Shown: positions 34,492 to 41,977 of the stretch, piece by piece
How the letters are laid out: each line of letters opens with the position of its first letter
How positions within the stretch are numbered: the first letter of the stretch is position 1
Origin: Saprospiraceae bacterium
Lineage (GTDB): Bacteria; Bacteroidota; Bacteroidia; Chitinophagales; Saprospiraceae
DNA length: 41,977 nucleotides
Direction: 5' to 3'
NCBI GenBank assembly: GCA_027486765.1
Contig: JAIXOO010000128.1
Location: forward strand, 1 to 41,977
Notes under the pieces: generated by a model
Seen by the model: only the letters and a program-made list of their open reading frames with translations
Database searches by the model: none
What the model was told of the DNA's origin: nothing
Made by a program: the position numbers and the translations under genes

Positions 34492-35242
34492 TCGGGTTTG
34501 GTTTCAATAGATGGAGTAAACTCTGGCGTTCATTCGTTTTTAGATTGATGACATCGAACTTGCGGGCACAGTTGAACGAGCCCATATCGGAGTCACTGTT
34601 GATCAGAACAGCGCCCATCAAAATAACGTAGCGGCAATTGTAATGGGTTGCCGCTACCAATTCTTCAATCCGACGGTCGATGGCCTCACAAATGACCTCG
34701 GTAGCCTCCTTTAGCGGGATCGCAGCACTCAAAACCCGCTCTTTTTCCTTCCACAAAATCTGCTCAATCGTATTCATCTGGTAGTCCATGTCCGTCACAT
34801 TCCCAGCAGTGATCTGGCCATTGACGAGTTTGTTGAGCGCACCTTTGGCCGCACCGCAACAGCCCGAATTTTTGCTTTGTCCCATGCGATGGATTTCCCC
34901 AAAGGCTCCATTTTTGGATACCCCAACGTGTGGGCCGTAGTACACAAACACTGCCCCATCGTCGGGTACATGGCTGGCAAAAGCGCCCATTCCGGTAAGG
35001 CCAGTAAAGGGAAAGCCATCCAGACCACCCATTTTAAACGGGCCTAAAAACTCATAGGCGCGGGCAGGGTACTGGATGCTGTTGACATCGTCGCTACAAA
35101 TGCTATCGGCCAACATGACTTGCCCCGGCTCCAGGTCTAATTTTTCCTCCACAAAATCGATCAAACGATTGACCCCATCAATGGTCGTGATGGCGTCGTG
35201 GTAGTATTGGCGGATGATGGCCAGTTTTTCGCGTTTTTTCAT
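34484..35242 (-). CDS. LCIB/LCIC-type (theta) carbonic anhydrase homologue
   Basis: A 252-residue cytosolic protein (no signal) matching the limiting-CO2-inducible protein B/C family, known from algal carbon-concentrating mechanisms and scattered in bacteria. The diagnostic run is VMLADSICSDDVN, then MGGLDGFPFTGLTGMGAFAS, HVPDDGAVFVYYGPHVG and SGCCGAAKGAL. Candidate zinc ligands are Cys49, His91 or His105, and Cys128 or Cys129. In beta-type carbonic anhydrases the first ligand sits in C-x-D-x-R; here it is C-S-D-D-V, so the arginine position holds Val53. If active, it would interconvert CO2 and bicarbonate. No bicarbonate transporter or carboxysome gene is nearby. Confidence 0.78.
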   Translation of the reverse strand: MKKREKLAIIRQYYHDAITTIDGVNRLIDFVEEKLDLEPGQVMLADSICSDDVNSIQYPARAYEFLGPFKMGGLDGFPFTGLTGMGAFASHVPDDGAVFVYYGPHVGVSKNGAFGEIHRMGQSKNSGCCGAAKGALNKLVNGQITAGNVTDMDYQMNTIEQILWKEKERVLSAAIPLKEATEVICEAIDRRIEELVAATHYNCRYVILMGAVLINSDSDMGSFNCARKFDVINLKTNERQSLLHLLKPNPIN

Positions 35243-35317
35243 AATTGGGTTTTAAGGCAACTTTGTAGTGGCCTAAAGATAATATACCTGTTTTCACTCC
35301 AGCCCAAAAACCAGGTA

Positions 35318-36451
35318 CTATTTCAAACCTACCACTATTTTTTGATGGTACAATTGGTGTTGTTCGGTTTTGACACAAAGAAAATACACTCCTTTTGGGA
35401 AGGCTGACACCCTTATGGAGATTGGCGTATTTGGGTTTTCAATTTCTTGTTTGAACACCATTTGGCCATAACTATTGTACATCAAGAGTTGGGCAGTTGT
35501 AGCGAAATTAGATGCTAAAAACTGTACATTGATTTGTTCCTGAGCCGGATTGGGAAACACCAGGATGCGTTCACTCTTTTTCGGGTCTACAACTGCGGTC
35601 GCAACGTTACTGCTGGAATACCGTTTGAAAAAAGCCCAGATCAACTGACTTGCATTGAGGTCTTGGTTGGTATTGCCGAACGGCAAATTGGTTGGCGCGC
35701 CTGGCCAGGTATGGCCTCCATTGGTGATTTTGTAAAAAATGACTTCACTCTGGTTGGTGCCCTTTCCGTAGACATATTGCTCCGCCGTGGATCCGTCATT
35801 GGCATTGGTATTGGGGATGGGAGTAATGATGGGAGTCTTGGTGCATTTGTTTCGATCTACCCACCATTTGATGGTTGTTTCTACGGGAGGGATACCGATA
35901 GTACCGTTGTAGTTGACCAGTGGATCGGTGGTGCCATGAAAATGGATCACAGGCAATCCATTGGGCAGGGGGCAATTGTTTTGCAAGTTGGTGCCCATGT
36001 TGCCCGAAACAACACCAATCGCCTTGAGTGGGATGGCACAAGCCAATCGGTACGACATGAAACCGCCCATCGACATGCCCGTAGCAAATAAGCTATTGTT
36101 GATGGAAAAGTCTTTTTTCAGGGAATCAACCAGATGGCTTAAAAAGTTAACATCCTTGTCTCCGGTGAAGCTCCAAGAGCCGCCAATGGCGTTGGGATAG
36201 ACCACGATAAAATTTGCAGTGTCAGCTATCTTATCAAACTGGGAATAGCTTTGTTGTTGGGCCGCATTGGAATTGAGGCCGTGCAAATTTAAAATCAGTG
36301 GGTAGCGGGTACTCGGTTTGTAATTTTTGGGCAGATGTAAGATGTAATTGCGGTACTCGCCCTGGTCAAAAATGGAATCTTTTTGGCCAAAAAGGGCGGC
36401 GCAATTCAGCCAGGTCAATACAGAGAGTAGGGTAAATTTCAGGGTCTTCAT
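35318..36451 (-). CDS. Secreted PHB-depolymerase/feruloyl-esterase-like hydrolase with T9SS sorting domain
   Basis: A 377-residue exported alpha/beta hydrolase. Signal peptide to about 22; catalytic domain of the LpqC/poly(3-hydroxyalkanoate) depolymerase type, with PLILNLHGLNSNAAQQQ (oxyanion region), nucleophile Ser127 in GMSMGG, Asp176 in HGTTDPLV and His247 in NGGHTWPG. The last 80 residues form a type IX secretion sorting domain (LVFPNPAQEQINVQ; GVYFLCVKTEQHQLYHQKI). It probably deacylates plant-type esters or a polymer outside the cell. A weak hairpin lies past the stop (ACCTG/CAGGT, about 35288-35318). Confidence 0.88.
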   Translation of the reverse strand: MKTLKFTLLSVLTWLNCAALFGQKDSIFDQGEYRNYILHLPKNYKPSTRYPLILNLHGLNSNAAQQQSYSQFDKIADTANFIVVYPNAIGGSWSFTGDKDVNFLSHLVDSLKKDFSINNSLFATGMSMGGFMSYRLACAIPLKAIGVVSGNMGTNLQNNCPLPNGLPVIHFHGTTDPLVNYNGTIGIPPVETTIKWWVDRNKCTKTPIITPIPNTNANDGSTAEQYVYGKGTNQSEVIFYKITNGGHTWPGAPTNLPFGNTNQDLNASQLIWAFFKRYSSSNVATAVVDPKKSERILVFPNPAQEQINVQFLASNFATTAQLLMYNSYGQMVFKQEIENPNTPISIRVSAFPKGVYFLCVKTEQHQLYHQKIVVGLK

Positions 36452-36531
36452 GCCATGTTATTTTGGGAATGAACAATGGCACTTGGACTGGGCTTTGCCC
36501 TCGTAGTTTAATTCGATTGATGCTAGATTTT

Positions 36532-36780
36532 TTATTTAAGTTTCTCACCTTCAAGCTCTCGCTCGTACCGAACCCTTTCCAAAATGGAGTTTCCAAAAAC
36601 ACAAAGCCCGGAATTAAAAACACAAAGGGCGATGGTACCCGCAGGCACCCATTCCATCCATGATGCTCCAGAGGCTTTGAGCATGGCCGATTCCGCCACG
36701 AGGCAGACCCCAAATCCAAGGATGACCAGGCCCAGCGGTGCCTGGATCATCCATTTGCGGTAGTGTTTGTTGTTGTTCAT
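36532..36780 (-). CDS. Small two-helix membrane protein
   Basis: An 82-residue protein of unknown function with two transmembrane helices (APLGLVILGFGVCLVAESAM and WVPAGTIALCVFNSGLCVFG) and a charged tail (ERVRYERELEGEKLK). It follows the preceding gene on minus by 21 bases. Similar short proteins often accompany small envelope genes in Bacteroidota, but I recognise no family. Confidence 0.6.
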   Translation of the reverse strand: MNNNKHYRKWMIQAPLGLVILGFGVCLVAESAMLKASGASWMEWVPAGTIALCVFNSGLCVFGNSILERVRYERELEGEKLK

Positions 36781-36801
36781 GACTAAAGATAGGCAAAAGC
36801 A

Positions 36802-37209
36802 TTAAATCGCCCGCATCTTATTCCCCTTCGCATCATGCGTCACTTCAGCCAGCCCTAAAGCCTCCATTAATGGCGGAACGTACATGCCAAAACGGCCCCG
36901 ATAGCCTTTTTTCAAGCCATACCACCCTCCTACCGGGTTGTTTTCGGCGCGCCCCCAGGCTTCTACGGTACCTTCTTTGGCTGGCTTTTGCTCATCGGCT
37001 GATCCGAGTTCCATCCAATCGCCGTGGGCTTTGAGCATGGCGTGCAGGTCTTCCAGGCAGCGGATGTCGTAGTGCAAAATGGTTTTCCCTACGGTACACA
37101 CCAGAATTTCTTTGCCGTCTTTTTCATCCACGTGCATGGTGTATTCACCGGACAGGGGTGGAGTTTTGAGCAACATCGGGTTGGCTTTGGTTCCAATTTT
37201 GTCTTTCAT
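36802..37209 (-). CDS. DUF6855-like protein
   Basis: A 135-residue protein with strongly patterned sequence: KANPMLLKTPPLSGEYTMH, VGKTILHYDIRCLEDLHAML, HGDWMELGSADEQKPAKEG, TVEAWGRAENNPVGGWYGLK, then KGYRGRFGMYVPPLMEALGL and KMRAI. This looks like a conserved domain of unknown function (I recall DUF6855, but the number is uncertain). I start it at 37209 (MKDKIGTKANPM); the extension to 37236 overlaps the upstream gene. It sits 23 bases behind an SRPBCC gene and downstream of a probable sigma-factor remnant, a grouping seen in Bacteroidota. Confidence 0.65.
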   Translation of the reverse strand: MKDKIGTKANPMLLKTPPLSGEYTMHVDEKDGKEILVCTVGKTILHYDIRCLEDLHAMLKAHGDWMELGSADEQKPAKEGTVEAWGRAENNPVGGWYGLKKGYRGRFGMYVPPLMEALGLAEVTHDAKGNKMRAI

Positions 37210-37232
37210 GGTATCTGGATTTTGGGTTTGAA

Positions 37233-37700
37233 TCAATTGGCTTGCATGATGCTTTCTGCTTCCTTTTTCAGGTCGGCAGCGAACTGCTCGAAAGAGGCAT
37301 CGAAAGGAGGAATAAAACGGGCGAAGAGTGGAAACATGAGACCGCCAATTTTTTCCACCATGGAGAAAACGGTATGGCCCTGGTCATTTTTGCTCAGGGT
37401 GTAAACTCGATTGCCCATCGCATCGCCCCAAACCAATTTTTTATCTGCCTCAAATTCCTTCACTTTCAGTTTGAAGGTTCTTTTGGGGTCAAGGGTGGAG
37501 ACCAGTTGAATGGTTTCCCCCAAGGCAATATTGCCGTTAATGGAAATCACGGTTGAGTTCCAACGCGAGAAATCACCGGCATTGGTCAACAAAGACCAGA
37601 TGATGGAGGCATCAGCCTGAATGGCGATGCTCACTGCGGTTTCGCGGCTGAAAGTGGTTTTGGTTGTTGCGGCTTTGCCGTTTGCTGTTGTAGCACTCAT
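37233..37700 (-). CDS. SRPBCC (START/polyketide-cyclase-like) protein
   Basis: A 155-residue protein with the SRPBCC ligand-binding fold: SIAIQADASIIWSLLTNAGD, FSRWNSTVISINGNIALGET, then KLKVKEFEADKKLVWGDAMG and the long C-terminal helix FDASFEQFAADLKKEAESI. These bind hydrophobic ligands; activity unknown. There is no signal peptide. It forms a minus-strand run with the DUF6855-like gene and the two-helix protein. Confidence 0.85.
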   Translation of the reverse strand: MSATTANGKAATTKTTFSRETAVSIAIQADASIIWSLLTNAGDFSRWNSTVISINGNIALGETIQLVSTLDPKRTFKLKVKEFEADKKLVWGDAMGNRVYTLSKNDQGHTVFSMVEKIGGLMFPLFARFIPPFDASFEQFAADLKKEAESIMQAN

Positions 37701-37765
37701 GATGGATGTTTTTTGATTTAATGCTTGTTTGCGTTTCTGACGAACCAGCGAATAAAAACGATAGG

Positions 37766-37933
37766 CTAAACTTCATTTTTTTTCAAAAAACTTTCCATCA
37801 CTTTTCGATTGTGCTCTAAATGATGCAGTTGTAATTCGGCAGCACCTGAAGTAAAAGGATCAATGCCTTGTAAAATTTGCATGCGGAGGTCAAAAAGATG
37901 CTCCTTGTCTCCTTTTTCGGCGGCCTTAACCAT
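37766..37933 (-). CDS. Short ORF, 55 residues, unknown
   Basis: The ATG at 37933 overlaps the end of the truncated sigma-like frame, so it could be read by re-initiation. The product is helical and charged (AAEKGDKEHLFDLRMQILQG, AAELQLHHLEHNRKVMESFL). An in-frame TTG at 37996 would give 76 residues. No family recognised; it may be part of the same decayed gene in another frame. Confidence 0.4.
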   Translation of the reverse strand: MVKAAEKGDKEHLFDLRMQILQGIDPFTSGAAELQLHHLEHNRKVMESFLKKNEV

Positions 37934-38024
37934 ATCGATTTTGACTGGCCGTAATCCTGAGGATAAAGGATTTGAGTTGGCCTTGAATTTCTTCAAATTC
38001 GGTGTTTAGGTGGGTACTGGACAT
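37926..38024 (-). pseudogene. Truncated N-terminus of an ECF sigma factor (probable)
   Basis: An ATG at 38024 opens a 32-codon frame reading MSSTHLNTEFEEIQGQLKSF then ILRITASQNRYG and a TAA stop. The part LKSFILRITAS is the start of region 2 in Bacteroidota ECF-type sigma factors, where it is normally followed by an acidic ...DAEDIVQD block. Here the frame stops after 5-6 further residues, and no sigma-factor region 2 or 4 is found in any downstream frame. This suggests deletion or a frameshift. The flanking SRPBCC and DUF6855-like genes fit the sort of cluster such a sigma factor would head. Resemblance judged by eye. Confidence 0.45.
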
Positions 38025-38097
38025 AGGTGTCTAGGTTTTTAGCAAAATATTAAAAACCAGTAGAAATAATACTAAAATGAAGAGATTTAATCCATTG

Positions 38098-39081
38098 TTA
38101 ACCTGCAATTTGGTCCAACCACCAATTTGCCCTAGCACCACTGTCACCACTACTCGGGCAAATCCCCTCCCCTCGCAATTCTTGCACGATGCTTTCAATC
38201 AAAGGTTGTTGGACATGCTCTGGATAAGGAATTGGGTATTCAACCAAACCCTCCGCCGTTTCTACCCGAATCGGCGAGTCGTTGAAAAAAGCAAAACTGA
38301 TTTTGCCTTTTGAGCCGATGATTTGGGTTTCATCGGTGCGCTGTTCGGGGTTGACCGTAAAGCACCAGGTGCCGGAACCCAATACCCCCGAAGCAAATTC
38401 AAAATTGGCCACCACCATATCGTCCGCTGAATAAAGTCCAGCCTGGTTGCGTGCGATTCCCTGTACCTGATGGATATCGCCAAACAAATACTCCAAAAAA
38501 TCCACTTGATGAGAAGCCAGATCGTGAAAATGCCCACCACCGGAAATGTCGGGATTGACCCGCCAGCGAGGTTGAGGGTTTTCAGCGATTTCCTCAACTT
38601 GCGGTGGATTGTGGATGCGTAGGTGCACAAAACGGAGGTCACCAATGACGCCAGATTGTACCAGTTCCTGGATTTTGAGGAAATTCGGCAAAGTACGTCG
38701 ATAGTAGGCTACAAAAAGCGGCATCCCCGTTTCCTGGCTCACCTGATTCATCGCCGCACATTCGGCGCTGTTCATGGCCATTGGTTTTTCGACGTACACC
38801 GCCTTACCCGCACGCATGGCCCGGATGGCGTAATCAGCGTGCACATTGGGAGGCGTAGCAATGTAAATGGCGTTCACTTCTGGGTCTTGCAGCAGGGCAT
38901 CCACATCGTCGTACCAACGAGGCACCTGGTGTCGCTGGGCGTAATCGGCGGCTTTAGCACCGTCCCGGGCCATCACGGCTACCAGTTTAGAAAAAGGCGT
39001 TTTGCTAAATGCCGGACCACTCTTTTTTTCGGTTACGTTCCCGCAGCCGATCATGCCCCAATAGACCTGTTCCAAAATCAT
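38098..39081 (-). CDS. Gfo/Idh/MocA family NAD(P)-dependent oxidoreductase
   Basis: A 327-residue cytosolic dehydrogenase, typically acting on sugars or inositol-like substrates. The Rossmann motif is WGMIGCGNVTEKKSG, with IYIATPPNVHADYAIRAMRA and the family signature Lys in EKPMAMN. The C-terminal domain has GGGHFHDLASHQVDFLEYLF, giving the usual D-x-x-x-H catalytic pattern. I start it at 39081 (MILEQVYWGMIGCG); the in-frame stretch to 39162 is unlike the family. It has no signal peptide. The substrate is unknown. Confidence 0.9.
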   Translation of the reverse strand: MILEQVYWGMIGCGNVTEKKSGPAFSKTPFSKLVAVMARDGAKAADYAQRHQVPRWYDDVDALLQDPEVNAIYIATPPNVHADYAIRAMRAGKAVYVEKPMAMNSAECAAMNQVSQETGMPLFVAYYRRTLPNFLKIQELVQSGVIGDLRFVHLRIHNPPQVEEIAENPQPRWRVNPDISGGGHFHDLASHQVDFLEYLFGDIHQVQGIARNQAGLYSADDMVVANFEFASGVLGSGTWCFTVNPEQRTDETQIIGSKGKISFAFFNDSPIRVETAEGLVEYPIPYPEHVQQPLIESIVQELRGEGICPSSGDSGARANWWLDQIAG

Positions 39082-39119
39082 GCGCTCATTGTTTTCCCAA
39101 AAATAACAAGAATGGGGCT

Positions 39120-39133
39120 TATCCGAACGGATA
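39120..39133. promoter_or_regulatory. 14-base palindrome in a divergent gap
   Basis: TATCCG-AA-CGGATA lies between the divergent oxidoreductase and membrane protein genes, 38 bases before the former start. A minus-strand -7 box (CAAAAATA on plus, 39098-39105) is next to it. Candidate operator; chance is not excluded. Confidence 0.3.
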
Positions 39134-39182
39134 ATTGTGATCTCGTACTTATCTTGTAGCATTCTTAAGGCACGATGAGGAC

Positions 39183-39992
39183 ATGATTACATTCAATAAT
39201 GGCAAGATTTTACTTTGGGCACTGGGCACTATGCATTTCCAAATGCTGCTGTCCATGGGCTTGTTTGCCATTTTGCCAGGCGGCTACGGATTTTGGCACA
39301 ACGCACTGATCATGCTTGGCCTGATGCTGGTTTTTGGGATCAACGTGATAGTTGGCTATCTGATTGGCATCAGCTGGAGCAGTTCCATCGACGATTCGGG
39401 TGTTTTGGGCGTATGGGTCATCTGGTCGATCGCGGCCATTGTGCTGGGTGTTTTTGCACTGAACCATTTTACCTTGGCCAATGCCAAAGTGAAATCTTTA
39501 GATTTGGAGGCAGCGAAGTCTTCCCGAGCCAGGTTTGCACAATTACAGGGCGCTCGAATTTTAACCCAATATACCCTGAGCAGCTACAGCGTACACTTTT
39601 CGCAGGCAAAAGGACAGAGTCCTAAAAGTTACCGGGTTGCTCAGCGGATGGCACCTTTGGTGGATGAGGCATGGACCGGGGCACCCATTCAGCATTTTGT
39701 GGCCTACCATGGAAAAAGTAGTGACGAATTCGATTTTGACCTAAAGTACGTGGCAGGCCTGTCTTCACTCAATGAGTTCAGTGCTAAATATCCCTCTATT
39801 GCCAAGGAGTTGATTGAAAAATACCAACTACACATGGCAGCAAACCCTAGTTTTTGGGAACTCCGGGATTTGCCGCAAGCAAAACTGAAGGCTCAACGCC
39901 GGTTTCAGCGCTTTTACGCAATCTTGATGGGAACTGCAGTACTGGTTTTTGGCTTTTTTGGTTTCACGAACAAGCAACACGGAATTACTTAG
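39183..39992 (+). CDS. Membrane protein, unknown function
   Basis: A 269-residue protein not recognised. Three transmembrane helices at the N-terminus (LWALGTMHFQMLLSMGLFAI, ALIMLGLMLVFGINVIVGYL, VWVIWSIAAIVLGVFAL) are followed by about 140 soluble residues. These contain a helical stretch (LQGARILTQYTLSSYSVHFS) and YPSIAKELIEKYQLHMAANP. A final transmembrane helix (FYAILMGTAVLVFGFFGF) ends the protein. It overlaps the convergent MFS gene by eight bases. Confidence 0.6.
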   Translation: MITFNNGKILLWALGTMHFQMLLSMGLFAILPGGYGFWHNALIMLGLMLVFGINVIVGYLIGISWSSSIDDSGVLGVWVIWSIAAIVLGVFALNHFTLANAKVKSLDLEAAKSSRARFAQLQGARILTQYTLSSYSVHFSQAKGQSPKSYRVAQRMAPLVDEAWTGAPIQHFVAYHGKSSDEFDFDLKYVAGLSSLNEFSAKYPSIAKELIEKYQLHMAANPSFWELRDLPQAKLKAQRRFQRFYAILMGTAVLVFGFFGFTNKQHGIT

Positions 39993-41211
39993 CCGCCGCC
40001 AACTTCCCTTTTTCCAAATAGCGGAAATTGGTGTACCCCAAATACACACAGACCAAAAGCGTCACGATGCTCATGTAACCTACCCAATCATAGTGGACCA
40101 ATTTACCAGAGTCAGGGTCTTTGGTCACAATGAATCCAGCCACCAACGCTGCCAGGCCACTGCCCAACTGCTGCACGCTACTGTTGAAACTTTGGAAACT
40201 CCCCCTTTGCTCCGGGTTCACTACACTCGTAATCATCGCACTGGAGGTTACACCTCGCCCAGTCGCTACCGAAAACCAGAGGCCAAATAAGGTCAATACC
40301 GGAATGTAGGCTTGTACTGGAGGTAAGTTGGTGATGACAAAAACCATCGGCAAGGCAGAAAAGGTACAAATCATAAAAATGAGCAACTTGCCATGAACAT
40401 CCGAAAGCCTGCCCAAAATGTTCGATGCAAAAAAGGCCGAAACGCCACCAACGAGATATATTAAAGGTGTGATGTTTTTGGAAAAACCAACATTGAACTC
40501 CATGAAGGGATTGATAAACGGGATGATGGAAAAATGCCCGAACATGATCAATCCACTAAAAAGCAGCGCAGTGTATTGGCGGCGATCCGCAAAAACGCTG
40601 GTGATGACGTTCCATTTGCTCTGTGGGATTGCTCCTTCCGGCTGAATGTGCCCAGTCATACTTGGCAAGTAGCGGATCAACAATGGAATCAGTACAATCC
40701 CCAAAGTGCCCACCAACAAAAATGGCGCATGCCAGGAAATCAGATTGGCCAAATACAAGGCAAAAGGTACCCCAAAAGTAGAAGCCAGCGCAAAAGCCGA
40801 CATGATGGCCCCCATCGCCGCACCGCGCCGCTCGTAAGGAAAACTATCCGCTACAATGGACAAAACTTGCGCCCCAATCAGACCACCAAACAAACCAGCA
40901 ACAGTCCGGGCAATAAACAAGGTCATGAATGTAGGGGCGAGGCCACAAGCAATGGTGCCCACCAAAAAGCCAATATACGCGTAGAGCAATACTTTTTTGC
41001 GGTCGTAATGGTCTACAAAAAAAGCCGCACCAAAACCCGACACTGCCGCGCTGATGGTGTAAGCCGAAACCAGAATCGAAAATTGCTTGGGAGACAAATC
41101 AAAATAAGGCATCAGGTAGTTCCCCAATGGCATCAAGATCATAAAATCGAGGATGTGGGTAAAGTTTAAGGCAGCTAAAAGGATCAGGATCATCCGCTCT
41201 TTCCAGTTCAT
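39985..41211 (-). CDS. MFS transporter (DHA1-like, 12 helices)
   Basis: A 408-residue major facilitator superfamily permease. N-terminal helix pattern (ILLAALNFTHILDFMILMPL), the motif between TM2 and TM3 (FVDHYDRKKVLLYAYIG), and the antiporter-type region (IARTVAGLFGGLIGAQVLSI) are visible. It resembles proton-driven drug or sugar-efflux members (AraJ/NepI-like). The substrate is unknown. It is divergent from the ribonucleotide reductase gene. Confidence 0.88.
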   Translation of the reverse strand: MNWKERMILILLAALNFTHILDFMILMPLGNYLMPYFDLSPKQFSILVSAYTISAAVSGFGAAFFVDHYDRKKVLLYAYIGFLVGTIACGLAPTFMTLFIARTVAGLFGGLIGAQVLSIVADSFPYERRGAAMGAIMSAFALASTFGVPFALYLANLISWHAPFLLVGTLGIVLIPLLIRYLPSMTGHIQPEGAIPQSKWNVITSVFADRRQYTALLFSGLIMFGHFSIIPFINPFMEFNVGFSKNITPLIYLVGGVSAFFASNILGRLSDVHGKLLIFMICTFSALPMVFVITNLPPVQAYIPVLTLFGLWFSVATGRGVTSSAMITSVVNPEQRGSFQSFNSSVQQLGSGLAALVAGFIVTKDPDSGKLVHYDWVGYMSIVTLLVCVYLGYTNFRYLEKGKLAAAK

Positions 41212-41359
41212 ATTGTAGTAGTTGTGTTCGGGTGTGTAAATCGCGATAAGGATAGGAACACGAAAAATCAGTTTCCGGTTTCATTCCCATTCAAGTCTTT
41301 CGCATTTCCTACCTGTACATACACTTTTTTTTGAAACAGTCAAATATTTTTTATCCGAG

Positions 41360-41387
41360 TGTGGAAAAGATGTTAGTCTTTTCCACA
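41360..41387. promoter_or_regulatory. 11-bp inverted repeat with DnaA-box-like arms upstream of nrdJ
   Basis: TGTGGAAAAGA (41360-41370) and TCTTTTCCACA (41377-41387) form a perfect inverted repeat separated by six bases, 63 bases before the nrdJ ATG. Each arm holds TTTTCCACA, one base from the classical DnaA box TTATCCACA. No NrdR box or cobalamin riboswitch was seen in the gap. It could be an operator or a hairpin in the leader. Confidence 0.5.
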
Positions 41388-41450
41388 GTTTTGTTTTGGT
41401 TTAGTGTAAAAAAAGGGGGAAATTGGACTCCTGATTAAACCAAAAGTTTT

Positions 41451-41977
41451 ATGATAGCCAAAGACCAAGAGACAATCGCGCAACTACAAACCTATTCTTT
41501 CGAAGAGGCAGTTGCGGCAAGCACGGAATATTTCAAGGGCGACAACCTCGCCGCCAACGTATGGGTTAACAAGTATGCCTTAAAGGATTCTTTTGGCAAT
41601 ATTTATGAAAGAACCCCGGAGGACATGCACCGTCGCATTGCCAGTGAAATCGCACGCATCGAGTCCAAGTACCCTAACCCACTGAGTGAAGAAGCAGCCT
41701 ACGATTTGTTGAAAGATTTTGCCTACATCGTGCCCCAGGGCAGTCCGATGGCCGGCATTGGCAATAACCTACAGGTATCCTCGCTTTCCAACTGTTTTGT
41801 AATTGGCAACTTTGCCGATTCTTACGGCGGAATCATCCGCACCGATGAAGAACAGGTACAACTCATGAAGCGCCGTGGTGGTGTTGGGCACGACTTGTCC
41901 CACATTCGCCCCAAGGGTAGTCCGGTAATGAACTCTGCCCTGAGTTCCACGGGTATCGTTCCCTTCATGGAGCGCTA
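41451..41977 (+). CDS. nrdJ: Adenosylcobalamin-dependent (class II) ribonucleotide reductase, N-terminal part
   Basis: The frame runs off the window after 175 residues. The text is that of class II reductases, which make deoxyribonucleotides using vitamin B12 and need no oxygen: NLAANVWVNKYALKDSFGNI, FAYIVPQGSPMAGIGNNLQ, SLSNCFVIGNFADSYGGI (first redox Cys about 115), EEQVQLMKRRGGVGHDLSHI and STGIVPFMER. No ATP-cone precedes the catalytic domain. The start at the ATG at 41451 is the first in frame after an AT-rich leader containing the inverted repeat at 41360-41387. The downstream part, including the remaining active-site cysteines, is outside the window. Confidence 0.88.
   Translation, partial: MIAKDQETIAQLQTYSFEEAVAASTEYFKGDNLAANVWVNKYALKDSFGNIYERTPEDMHRRIASEIARIESKYPNPLSEEAAYDLLKDFAYIVPQGSPMAGIGNNLQVSSLSNCFVIGNFADSYGGIIRTDEEQVQLMKRRGGVGHDLSHIRPKGSPVMNSALSSTGIVPFMER

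Noticed and set aside
41212-41450. Cobalamin riboswitch ahead of nrdJ
   Set aside because: No B12-box-like conserved segment found; only the 11-bp inverted repeat stands out.

Overview
The window looks like chromosomal DNA of a Bacteroidota bacterium, most likely a Saprospiria-type organism (Haliscomenobacter-like; this is inference from gene style and moderate GC, not from a search). Evidence: two secreted proteins end in type IX secretion (Por) sorting domains, lipoproteins and outer-membrane barrels are common, several genes have Bacteroidota-type promoters (TTG, about 20 bases, TAnnTTTG), Shine-Dalgarno sequences are largely absent, and a TPR/transmembrane/HTH regulator typical of the phylum is present. 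No tRNA, rRNA, CRISPR array, prophage or insertion sequence was seen.

Layout. 1-8.3 kb: the end of a DUF2911 protein, then a heavy-metal efflux and handling locus on + (RND pump CusA-like, TolC-like outer-membrane factor, CusB-like adaptor with an added metal-binding domain, periplasmic HMA protein, metal-binding lipoprotein). 8.4-13.9 kb: trhO (+), facing a minus-strand run of lepA, an LpxH-like phosphoesterase, a lipoprotein and an AraC regulator. 14.1-16.0 kb: an overlapping two-gene cassette, FAD oxidoreductase plus PhnX-like hydrolase, that probably degrades an aminophosphonate. 16.0-16.5 kb: a non-coding interval holding a candidate structured RNA with its own promoter and terminator. 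16.5-27 kb: cell-envelope and secreted enzymes (nucleotidase-like lipoprotein, M19 dipeptidase, SPOR protein, LamG/T9SS protein, TPR-HTH regulator, FAD oxidoreductase), a Uma2 nuclease-like protein and a DUF6544-like protein. 27-31 kb: topoisomerase IV subunit B and membrane proteins. 31-35 kb: a flavin split-barrel protein, two outer-membrane proteins with a di-haem peroxidase, and an LCIB-type carbonic anhydrase homologue. 35-39 kb: a T9SS esterase, a run of small genes behind what looks like a broken ECF sigma factor gene, and a Gfo/Idh/MocA oxidoreductase. 39-42 kb: a membrane protein, an MFS transporter and the start of a B12-dependent ribonucleotide reductase.

The most distinctive non-gene signal is a series of long intergenic inverted repeats built from short iterated words, with a different word at most loci. 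Most begin within a few bases of a stop codon; two with the same word flank cusB inside its operon, and one at 27.0 kb has a perfect 36-bp stem. The second is the candidate RNA at 16.25-16.40 kb. All functional assignments come from reading motifs by eye; no database search was run.
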